Shown: in pieces, positions 44,260 through 51,999 of the stretch
How the letters are laid out: each line of letters begins with the position of its first letter
How positions within the stretch are numbered: the stretch's first letter is position 1
Source of the DNA: Polyangiaceae bacterium
GTDB taxonomy: Bacteria; Myxococcota_A; Polyangia; Polyangiales; Polyangiaceae
Direction: 5' to 3'
Assembly (NCBI GenBank): GCA_016712345.1
Contig: JADJRH010000001.1
Span: 4,092,001-4,156,000, forward strand
DNA: 64,000 bases
Program-made: the position numbers and the translations under genes
The notes under the pieces: generated by a model
The model's database searches: none
Seen by the model: the letters and a program-made list of their open reading frames with translations, nothing else
What the model was told of the DNA's origin: nothing

Positions 44260-46518
44260 GTGCCACGGCTCAATCTTCGGTTGTTTTGGGCGTTCTCAGC
44301 GGTGTTTGGGGTGGCGTCGGGTTGCGACGACGGCCAGTCGGGCACCGGGGGACAAGGTGGTTTTGGGGGCTCCACGGGCACGGGGGCGACGTCTTGGAGC
44401 ACAACATCAACCGGGCCAACCTCATCCACAGGTTCGGTGCCAACGCTTCCCGAGGTGTTCACCGTCACCGGACTTGTGACCGATGGAAACGCGCCGTTAG
44501 AAGGCGCGATCGTGATGCAAGCGGGCGGTGAACCCACATTTGTCACCGGCCCCGACGGAACATTTTCAATTGAACTCACGCAGGCGATCCCCGGAACGCC
44601 CACTGTTGTGGCCGCAAAAGAGCGTTTTCGAACACGCGGCGTGGAGTTCTTTTCGCTGCCCACCGAAGACGTTGTGATCGAATTGCTTGAAGCAAAACCG
44701 CCCGACAACGGCGGCTATCCCTACGGTGAACCGGGCACCGGCGACGCCGAACACTCAACGCAATATTGCGATCATTGTCACACGCTTTTCGTCGCGCAGT
44801 TTGGCACGTCGGCGCACGAAAAGTCGGCCAAAGACCCGCTTGTTCAAGATGTGTACGCAGGCGTTTCCAGGGCCGCTTCGAATGAAGCAATGTGTACACA
44901 ATTGGGCGGCGTGTGGCAAACGGGTCTCGTGCCGGGTGTACCCACCGACGCCGTGCAAAAGTGTTATGTCGGCGGTGGTGTACTCCCGGATCTCAATCCG
45001 CAATGCGGCGCACCCGGCAACGCCGCGTGCGACGACCCGGCGATTTCGAGCGCCGAAACACCCACGTCGTTCGGCGGATGTGCCGATTGTCACGCGCCCG
45101 CGCTCCCAGGAAAAACGGGTGGACGCAATCTGCACGACGCCGTGGGGCTCGCATACGACTCGGGCAACCACTGCGATTTTTGCCACCACATCGCCGACGT
45201 CGATCTGACCAAACCGGCCGGTGTTGCGGGCGCTCTCATTGTGCAAAGGCCGCACGAAAAACAGTCGGATGAGCCCAACGCAAAAACGATTCAAGTGATG
45301 TACGGCCCGCTTCCCGACGTCCCAAACGAATTTATGGGCGGCAGTTATCAGCCCAAATATTTGTCATCGGAGCTTTGCGGCGGTTGTCACGAGCAGCGCC
45401 AATCGGCCCTTTTGCCGAGCGCCAATCTCGATCCCGCGCGCTGGCCGAACGGATTGCCCGTGCACGACACGTTCAGCGAATGGCAGGCCTCGGGCTTTAA
45501 CCAGCCGCAAACACCTTGTCAGTTTTGCCACATGCCACCCGACGACACAGGGCTTCAAAGCTCTGTGGACGTGACCACGGGCGACAACGCATCCATCGCG
45601 TGGGGCTTTCTTCGACCGCCGGAACGCATTCGGCAGCACACGTTTCGCGGCCCACTCGCGGGCACGCCGCGCCTCATCGATCAAGCGATCAATCTTGTTC
45701 TAACGCCGACCGTAAACACGGGAGCGGGGGAGCCCACCGTCACTGCAACGGTCACCGTTCAAAACCTTCTCGCCGGGCACGCCGTTCCAACGGGAGAGCC
45801 CATGCGTACACTCGTGCTTGTTGTGCGCGCCGAAGGCTGCAACCAACAATGGAACGCGATTGATGGGTACACCATTTTTGATCGCGGCGGTTTCAGTGCA
45901 TCGGGCGTGATTGGCACCGACATCACCGTGAACGGAACCACGCTCACTTGGTCGGCCGCGGGCGTTGCCGCACCGATGATGCGCGTTCGGGTAGTGCGTC
46001 CGTCCGCCCAATTCGACGACTACGAAGGTGTTGGTTTCTTCGCAAATCCGGCGCTTTTGCCCGATCAAAAAGGACTGCCGATTTACACGCCCGTCGGCGA
46101 GGCCAACGTGGTGAGCGCTTCCAACGGAAGCCTCGTGCTCGATTCAGTGATTGCGTTTGCGCCCGGCGACATTGTGTACATCGGTGACAACATTCCGGCT
46201 GCGCCGAGCGACGGCTCACCTTCTCTCGCGCTTGCCGGCGCATCGGGGTACGCCTTTGCCAAGGTGCTCGCGAGCCCGACGGGTGAGCGAAATGTTCACC
46301 ATTACAAAGCGGTGGACATTGTGAGCGACAACCGAATTCCCCCTCAAAAAAGCGCCGAAACGGTGCACACGTTTGCGGTGCCGGCTGGGTGTACACAAGG
46401 AAAAATCACCGCCACGCTCCTCTACCGCCCCGTGCCGGTGGACATGGCTCGCCTGCGCGGATGGGAAGCCGACGATTGGGTTGTTGGAAACGCTTCCGAA
46501 AACCTGAACATCAACTGA
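44260..46518 (+). CDS. Five-CxxCH multihaem cytochrome c lipoprotein
   Basis: 752 aa, GTG start (weak ribosome site). Signal peptide and Cys (VASGCDDG), a Gly/Thr/Ser linker, then a carboxypeptidase-regulatory-like beta domain (FTVTGLVTDGNAPLEGAIVMQAGG). Haem sites: CDHCH, CADCH, CDFCHH, CGGCH and CQFCH, spread over residues ~165-430. The C-terminal ~300 residues are beta-rich with no further haem motifs (TVTATVTVQNLLAGHAVPTGEPMRTLVLVV). The domain order resembles cytochrome c554-like proteins. Outer-surface electron transfer is likely; the partner is unknown. Confidence 0.87.
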   Translation: MPRLNLRLFWAFSAVFGVASGCDDGQSGTGGQGGFGGSTGTGATSWSTTSTGPTSSTGSVPTLPEVFTVTGLVTDGNAPLEGAIVMQAGGEPTFVTGPDGTFSIELTQAIPGTPTVVAAKERFRTRGVEFFSLPTEDVVIELLEAKPPDNGGYPYGEPGTGDAEHSTQYCDHCHTLFVAQFGTSAHEKSAKDPLVQDVYAGVSRAASNEAMCTQLGGVWQTGLVPGVPTDAVQKCYVGGGVLPDLNPQCGAPGNAACDDPAISSAETPTSFGGCADCHAPALPGKTGGRNLHDAVGLAYDSGNHCDFCHHIADVDLTKPAGVAGALIVQRPHEKQSDEPNAKTIQVMYGPLPDVPNEFMGGSYQPKYLSSELCGGCHEQRQSALLPSANLDPARWPNGLPVHDTFSEWQASGFNQPQTPCQFCHMPPDDTGLQSSVDVTTGDNASIAWGFLRPPERIRQHTFRGPLAGTPRLIDQAINLVLTPTVNTGAGEPTVTATVTVQNLLAGHAVPTGEPMRTLVLVVRAEGCNQQWNAIDGYTIFDRGGFSASGVIGTDITVNGTTLTWSAAGVAAPMMRVRVVRPSAQFDDYEGVGFFANPALLPDQKGLPIYTPVGEANVVSASNGSLVLDSVIAFAPGDIVYIGDNIPAAPSDGSPSLALAGASGYAFAKVLASPTGERNVHHYKAVDIVSDNRIPPQKSAETVHTFAVPAGCTQGKITATLLYRPVPVDMARLRGWEADDWVVGNASENLNIN

Positions 46519-46581
46519 AGGCAAAACCGCGGGCGTTTGTGTACTCACGTTGGGGCCGCGTCGAAGCCTCGCGCCGGAGCG

Positions 46582-47532
46582 TCAGCTTTGGGGCGGCGGG
46601 GTTCGATCGTCGCTTTTCGAAACGACTTTTTTCGCAGCTTTTTTGGCGCCTGCGGCCTTTTTCTTGGCGCGCTCCTCTTTCTCTTTTCGAAGCTTAAAAA
46701 GGTCGCGCCGGACCGAAGCGCTCTCTGAGTAGTGCTGGCTCACGTAGCGAATTGTTCCCGCGACGGTGCCTCGACAGCTCTTGCAAACCTTGGCGTCGGC
46801 CGTGAGTTCTGCCCGGCACGCAGGGTCCGAGCATGTGTACGTTTTGGCGCTTCGCCCCCAAAAAAAGCCGATGATCGGAAATAGAAACGGAACAACCACC
46901 AGCGGCGCCGGCACATTCCTAACCGATGTGAGCACCATGGTTGTCAGGCCCCAAGCGACAAAGCCGAGCAGCAGGCCCGAACCCGCGCGGTGGCGTTTGA
47001 GAAGAAACGTCGGCCGCGGATCGTCCTCGTGCAGCGGTGTACGCGTGCGCGGTCCCGCTTTGGGATCGTCCCAAACGTATTCACACTTGCGGCAGTGCCA
47101 GCGTTTGGGAGCGAGCCCCAGCGGGATGGCAAACACCATGGCGAGCGCAACAAACGCCGACGGAAGCTGTTGGATCGTTGGGTTTGAGAAACCGCGCTCG
47201 TGGAAGCAATACGTGAGTTCACACTTGGGACACCGCACTTCGTCGTCAGTTTTGTCCTGTTCATCGGTGGCAGCGCGCTCCATTCGGCGAAGCAGTCCGC
47301 GCGCACGTTCTTCATCGGCGGCGCGAACCGACAGGCGTACACCTCCGGCGGCGATGTTCACGAGCGGGTTAAAGCGCGCCGACTCGGCAACGTTGGCGTT
47401 GATGGTGTGCGACTTTAGAAACTCGGCGGCCATCTCCGCTTCAACGAGAGATGTGTACGTTGCGATGTGTACACCTTGGTCATCGCCTTCGTTGTGTTCG
47501 GTTTCAGGCGGCTCTCGATACGGCTCGCTCAT
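46582..47532 (-). CDS. DUF2007 plus zinc-ribbon membrane protein
   Basis: 316 aa, GGAGGG before the ATG. Residues 20-85 match the DUF2007 (putative signal transducing) domain: HIATYTSLVEAEMAAEFLKSHTINANV. A zinc ribbon VRCPKCELTYCF pairs with WHCRKCEYVW, two or three membrane helices follow, then a second zinc site (YTCSDPACRAELTADAKVCKSC). The Lys/Ala-rich tail (KEEERAKKKAAGAKKAAKK-like) could bind nucleic acid or acidic lipids. Function unknown. Two tandem palindromes lie just upstream of the start. Confidence 0.75.
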   Translation of the reverse strand: MSEPYREPPETEHNEGDDQGVHIATYTSLVEAEMAAEFLKSHTINANVAESARFNPLVNIAAGGVRLSVRAADEERARGLLRRMERAATDEQDKTDDEVRCPKCELTYCFHERGFSNPTIQQLPSAFVALAMVFAIPLGLAPKRWHCRKCEYVWDDPKAGPRTRTPLHEDDPRPTFLLKRHRAGSGLLLGFVAWGLTTMVLTSVRNVPAPLVVVPFLFPIIGFFWGRSAKTYTCSDPACRAELTADAKVCKSCRGTVAGTIRYVSQHYSESASVRRDLFKLRKEKEERAKKKAAGAKKAAKKVVSKSDDRTPPPQS

Positions 47533-47911
47533 AAGACCCTCCGCGCGCGAGCATACTCCGTAATGCTGGAGTGCATGGCCCGCGTTTCATCACATGTGAA
47601 GAACGCATTCATCACATGTGAAGAAACGGCCGGGCGGCATGTGTACGCTTTGGCGCCCGGCCCATTTGCAAAGTTATGTGAGGCGCATTGACAAGCGGCG
47701 CTGTCGCGCCCAGGCTGTGAAGTGCGCGTGGCATTGGGCCCGCGCTCGTCGCGACTCGCAGCGGTTTTCCAACGCGAGCGCACAACCCCGCTGGGAGCAA
47801 CGGCGGTGGCGTTCAACAGCAAGGCGTTTTCACGGCGAGTCGTAGGCGCACGTGTACGCACGGTGTTTGATCTCCACGGCCCAAAGCCCCGGCGCGATGG
47901 AGTACACAATA
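47533..47911. promoter_or_regulatory. Divergent intergenic region with paired palindromes
   Basis: 379 bp between the DUF2007 gene (leftward) and the Spy/CpxP-like gene (rightward). The notable element is the direct repeat TTCATCACATGTGAAGAA at 47585-47602 and again from 47607, each centred on TCACATGTGA (47590-47599 and 47612-47621). They are spaced 22 bp apart, two helical turns. Frames across this region have no gene-like support. The Spy-like gene has GGAG at 47900. Confidence 0.5.
47585..47624. repeat. Two TCACATGTGA palindromes, 22 bp apart
   Basis: Each copy is a perfect 10-bp palindrome inside a longer TTCATCACATGTGAAGAA repeat. Their same-face spacing upstream of the DUF2007 gene (start 47532) suits two dimers of one regulator. 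Confidence 0.55.
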
Positions 47912-48400
47912 ATGCATCCTGCAATGTTTGCCTGGTGGAATCACGTTCGGCGCGGTCACGGTGGAGGCTGCGGCCCTCACCAAGGTGGGCCGCACGGCGG
48001 GCGCGAAGAGCACGCGTCCGCGTTTCCTGATTGGGACGGTTCTGAAGGTGGAGGCGGTGGTTCGTTCGGTGTTCGAAGGCCGCTTCGTTTTCTCGCGCAC
48101 AAGCTCGATTTGTCGCAAAAACAAGTCGATGAGCTTGCGAAGGTTTTGAGCGATCTCAAGACCGAGCGCGCTCAAGTGGCGGTGGACCAGCGGCGCACAA
48201 CCACCGCGTTTGCCGACGCCATCGCCGATGAAACGTTTGACGCCTCGCGCGTTGAGGCGGTCGCAACGGAGCGCGTAAAGAGCCAAGAACGGCTGCGCGA
48301 CGCGCTTGTTTCGGCGCTGAAGCGCATCCACGCGCTGCTCACCCCCGAGCAGCGAAGCCGCCTTGCGTACCTTTTGCGCACCGGCGCCTTGATGATCTAG
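47912..48400 (+). CDS. Spy/CpxP-like metal-sensor protein
   Basis: 162 aa from ATG 47912 (GGAG eight bases upstream; earlier in-frame starts at 47852 and 47897 are possible). A His/Gly-rich N-terminal part (RRGHGGGCGPHQGGPHGGREEH) could bind metals. A long helical region follows (LAHKLDLSQKQVDELAKVLSDLKTERAQV...LLTPEQRSRLAYLL) with the LTxxQ-type words LTPEQR and LSQKQV that define Spy/CpxP-type proteins. No classical signal peptide is visible, although MHPAMFAWWNHVRR is mildly hydrophobic. It precedes the copper-ATPase gene by about 750 bp, consistent with a metal-stress role. Confidence 0.7.
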   Translation: MHPAMFAWWNHVRRGHGGGCGPHQGGPHGGREEHASAFPDWDGSEGGGGGSFGVRRPLRFLAHKLDLSQKQVDELAKVLSDLKTERAQVAVDQRRTTTAFADAIADETFDASRVEAVATERVKSQERLRDALVSALKRIHALLTPEQRSRLAYLLRTGALMI

Positions 48401-48449
48401 TCGCAGCGACGCGACGCCGCTCAGGATCCAGAGCGACGGCTGAAACGGC

Positions 48450-48467
48450 ACGCAACGACCGGACACC
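48450..48467 (+). repeat. Short repeat, copy 3
   Basis: CACGCAACGACCGGACAC, identical in 17 of 18 bases to copy 1 at 36952. It lies 16 bp outside the edge of long-repeat copy B. Confidence 0.6.
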
Positions 48468-48482
48468 TCGCGCCATCAGGAA

Positions 48483-48987
48483 CGTCTCTTCACCACCGGG
48501 AGGGCACAGAGGGTCACGGAGGATTTCGGATTGTCGGGCTGCAATGGGTACACATCACCCCCGATCCTGAGCCTGACAGGTGATCGGTCAGGCTGTGCAA
48601 GCCGATAGCAAGTCAAAATACAAAAAACTCCGTGGATCTCAGCGATCTCCGTGCCTCCTAGGTAACTTCCCTTTAGCGGAACGTTCTGCAAGGCACGGAT
48701 CCAGTCTTGTCGAGACGTTTGGGACACCCTTGCCCGTCGCCAAGCGGAAAAGCGAACAGCGTGGCGCGTCGGGTTCTCCAGATGGAGTTCTGTGGCGAGC
48801 GCAGCCACGACGAAAACGAGAGACCGGCGAGACCGGTGGATGGCGACGTGATGGACATCTCAAGTCGCCGGACCTCCCAGAACGGGCTCTTTTCTGCTGC
48901 ATCGACAACTCAACCGCAACGAGTTACTCGCCGTTCGAATGAGGCGCATGCGCCGCTGGGGAACTCCGTGTTGACTACGACGTGTCA
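48483..48987 (-). repeat. ~505-bp dispersed repeat, copy B (inverted)
   Basis: Reverse complement of copy A at 36981-37490. The core from about 48625 to 48987 is almost identical; the 48483-48625 part is diverged but keeps CACGGAG/CACAGAG words at both edges. The region 48401-49146 between the Spy-like gene and the ATPase gene holds no other recognised feature, so the element may supply or separate the ATPase promoter. Inverted orientation relative to copy A would permit inversion of the 11.5 kb between them by homologous recombination. Confidence 0.8.
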
Positions 48988-49146
48988 GCAATCGAGACGT
49001 CTCAAGTCATCGGGGGGCGATCTGGACTTCGCGAGTCCGTGTTGGATGTCGTTTCAAGGCGGATGAGGCATGCGATCCGGCCGTTTCGGGTGTACGCATC
49101 CAGCGTGGAAACCGAAAGCGCGGCGCGTGAAGGTTCGCAACGCAAC

Positions 49147-51702
49147 ATGGCCCTCGATCCGGTCTGCGGCATGGAGGTGGCCACGGTTGCCGGCGCCGAA
49201 AAGGCCGAATTTAACGGCAAACCATATTGGTTTTGCTGCGACGGCTGCCGCGTGATGTTTGAGAAAGAGCCGCAAAAATATTTGGATCGCCTGGCTGCCG
49301 GAGCACCGATGGGCATGCCCGGTCACGGCGGACACGACGCCATGAACATGGGAACGTGGGGCGCGTCGGCGGCCATGGAGTCGGCCGGAATGGCCACCGC
49401 GATCGATCCCGTTTGCGGGATGAACGTGGACATCGCCAATGCCAAAGCGGGCTGCGACTTTAAAGACGAGTCGTACTTTTTTTGCTCTGAGCGGTGCTTT
49501 GAGCGCTTTCAAAAAGACCCCGAGAGCTTTTTGAAAGAGTCACCCGCCGAGCGCGTTGCCAGAGCGAAAGAGAGCGCGTCCAAAGGCGGTATGTACACAT
49601 GCCCCATGCACCCTGAAGTGGAGAGCCATGGGCCCGACGCGTGTCCCGATTGCGGAATGGCGCTGGAGCCCATGACCGCCGCGGTCGGCGAAGGCGAAAA
49701 CCCTGAGTACACATCCATGTCGCGGCGCTTTTGGTGGAGTCTGCCCGCTTCCGCGCTCGTGTTCTTAGTCGCCATGGGCGACATGCTTCCGGGCGCTCCA
49801 TTTTCAACATCCCTCGGCAAAGCGTACCCATGGGTGCAGCTTGTTCTCGCGGCGCCCGTTGTCTTTTGGGCGGGCTGGCCTTTTTTGGAGCGGGCCGCGC
49901 AGTCGATCAAACGCCTGCGCGCAAACATGTTCACGCTGATCGGAGCGGGAACCATCACCGCGTTTGGGTTCAGCGTGGTCGCCACGGTAATGCCCGACGT
50001 GCTCCCGCACACGTTGAAACACGGGAAAACGCCGCCGCTTTATTTTGAGTCCGCGGCGGTGATCACCACGCTCGTGCTTCTTGGACAGGTGTTGGAGTTG
50101 CGAGCGCGTGAGCGCACAGGAGGCGCCATTCGAGCGCTGTTGGACTTGTCGCCCAAAAAGGCAACGCGCGTCACAGTCGCCGGTGACGAAGAAATTCTCG
50201 CAGCGCTTGTGAAGCACGGCGACGTGCTGCGCGTTCGACCCGGCGAGCGCATTGCCGTCGACGGTGTACTCATCGAAGGTGCAAGCGCCGTCGACGAGTC
50301 GATGGTGTCGGGCGAGCCAATCCCGGTCGACAAATCGCCCGGCGCAAAAGTGATCGGCGGAACCGTCAATGGGCAAGGCGGTTTCACCATGCGGGCCGAG
50401 CGCGTGGGAAGCGAAACGGTGCTCGCTCAAATCGTAAAGCTTGTGGGTGAAGCGCAACGCAGCCGAACCTCCGTGCAAGCGCTTGCCGATCGTGTGTCGG
50501 CGATATTTGCCCCCGCGGTGATGGTGATCGCACTCGCAACGTTTGTTGTGTGGATGATCGTTGGGCCCGAGCAACGCCTCTCCTACGCGCTTGTGAGTGC
50601 CGTAAGTGTACTCATCATCGCGTGTCCGTGCGCATTGGGGCTGGCAACGCCCATGGCGGTGATGGTTGGTGTCGGCCGAGGCGCCGAGATCGGCGTGCTC
50701 GTCAAAAACGCCGAAGCGCTGGAGAGGCTCGCCAAAGTCGACGTTCTTGTGATCGATAAAACAGGCACTTTGACCGAGGGAAAGCCCTCGCTCGCCGCAT
50801 CAGCCGCGCTGTCGTGGATCGAAGAGCGCGAGATGATGAGACTCGCCGCATCGGTGGAACGGGGCAGTGAACATCCCCTGGCGCGCGCCGTCGTCGACGG
50901 TGCAAAAGCGCGCGGGATTGAGGCCGAAGCGCCTCATTGTTTTGGAGCCGAAGTGGGTCGCGGTGTGGTGGCCGACATCGGCGGAACCAAAGTGGTTGTG
51001 GGCAGCCGGGCGATGCTCTTGGAAATGCGAATGGATGCCGCTCAGGTCGAAGAGCTGACAACCCTCGCCGCGCCGATGGCCGACAAAGGGATGACGGTTT
51101 TGTTCGTTGCGGTTGGAGGCCGGCCGGCCGGTGTCCTCGGTGTGTCCGACAAAGTGAAGCCGTCGGCCAAGCAGCTCGTGTACACATTGAAAGAGATGGG
51201 TGTACACATTGCAATGCGCACAGGCGACGGTGAAAAGGCGGCGCGCGCGGTTGCTGCGGAGCTGGGCATCGACGACGTTCAGAGTGAAACGAGCCCCGCC
51301 GCAAAGCGCGAAAGTGTGAAAGCGCTCAAAGCGAAAGAGCACACCGTGGCCATGGCGGGCGACGGCGTAAACGATGCTCCCGCGCTCGCAGAAGCCCACG
51401 TGGGCATTGCCATGGGAACAGGCACCGACGTGGCAATTGAAAGTGCGCTTGTCACGCTTCCGCGCGGCGATCTCTCCGCAATTGTCCGCGCCATTTCACT
51501 CGGGCGAGCCACCATGAAAAACGTTCGCCAAAACCTGTGGCTCGCGTTTTTGTACAACGCGCTCAGCGTACCCATTGCCGCGGGTGTACTCTTTCCGCTG
51601 ATCGGCGTTCTCCTCTCCCCCATGATCGCGAGCGCGGCGATGAGCCTCTCCTCGGTGAGCGTGATTTCCAACGCCCTGCGGCTCCGGCGTGCGGTCGCCT
51701 GA
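49147..51702 (+). CDS. copA: Copper-type P1B ATPase with two YHS domains
   Basis: 851 aa from ATG 49147 (GAAGG upstream; ATG 49063 is an alternative). Two YHS metal-binding domains begin DPVCGMEV (4-45) and DPVCGMNV (87-129), each with a later Cys pair (FCCDGC, FCSERC). A heavy-metal-binding domain YTCPMHPEVESHGPDACPDC (150-169) follows, then a Met/Trp-rich transmembrane start. The core shows SGEP in MVSGEPIPVDKSPG, IACPCALGLATP (CPC metal site), IDKTGTLTEGKP (phosphorylated Asp), SEHPLARAV and MAGDGVNDAPALAEAH. This domain set is usual for CopA/CopB-type exporters of copper or silver. No CopZ or CueR-like regulator is nearby. Confidence 0.93.
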   Translation: MALDPVCGMEVATVAGAEKAEFNGKPYWFCCDGCRVMFEKEPQKYLDRLAAGAPMGMPGHGGHDAMNMGTWGASAAMESAGMATAIDPVCGMNVDIANAKAGCDFKDESYFFCSERCFERFQKDPESFLKESPAERVARAKESASKGGMYTCPMHPEVESHGPDACPDCGMALEPMTAAVGEGENPEYTSMSRRFWWSLPASALVFLVAMGDMLPGAPFSTSLGKAYPWVQLVLAAPVVFWAGWPFLERAAQSIKRLRANMFTLIGAGTITAFGFSVVATVMPDVLPHTLKHGKTPPLYFESAAVITTLVLLGQVLELRARERTGGAIRALLDLSPKKATRVTVAGDEEILAALVKHGDVLRVRPGERIAVDGVLIEGASAVDESMVSGEPIPVDKSPGAKVIGGTVNGQGGFTMRAERVGSETVLAQIVKLVGEAQRSRTSVQALADRVSAIFAPAVMVIALATFVVWMIVGPEQRLSYALVSAVSVLIIACPCALGLATPMAVMVGVGRGAEIGVLVKNAEALERLAKVDVLVIDKTGTLTEGKPSLAASAALSWIEEREMMRLAASVERGSEHPLARAVVDGAKARGIEAEAPHCFGAEVGRGVVADIGGTKVVVGSRAMLLEMRMDAAQVEELTTLAAPMADKGMTVLFVAVGGRPAGVLGVSDKVKPSAKQLVYTLKEMGVHIAMRTGDGEKAARAVAAELGIDDVQSETSPAAKRESVKALKAKEHTVAMAGDGVNDAPALAEAHVGIAMGTGTDVAIESALVTLPRGDLSAIVRAISLGRATMKNVRQNLWLAFLYNALSVPIAAGVLFPLIGVLLSPMIASAAMSLSSVSVISNALRLRRAVA

Positions 51703-51999
51703 ATTCGGCGGCGTGTACACACGGCCTTGGCCCCAACCTGGCCGCGATCTCGCCCAAATGGTGCGTAGTTCGGTTTGGCACACAGCGTCAAGAGGATCTT
51801 CACCGAGGCTTCCGTGTGTGATATTGGGCGGCCCCTTTTCACTGCCGTGGAAAGGGCGAGGCTGTGCTGAAGCGTCGGCACTCTTTCGAGCGCGATAGGG
51901 TTCGCGTTACGCGGAGTGAAGGCGGCCAACCCCTCGGAACTTTAGGCGCCCATGCAAGAAATCGCGTGTGCGCGCCAAGCTCGAAGGAGGCACGCTGTC
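51703..51999. other. Intergenic region with hairpin before hppA
   Basis: 297 bp after the ATPase gene. A 10-bp imperfect hairpin CCCTTTTCAC-TGCC-GTGGAAAGGG (51833-51856, one G-U-type pair) is the main element; no T-tract follows. One GTGTACAC lies at 51713. The pyrophosphatase gene has AAGGAGG at 51984-51990. Confidence 0.4.
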
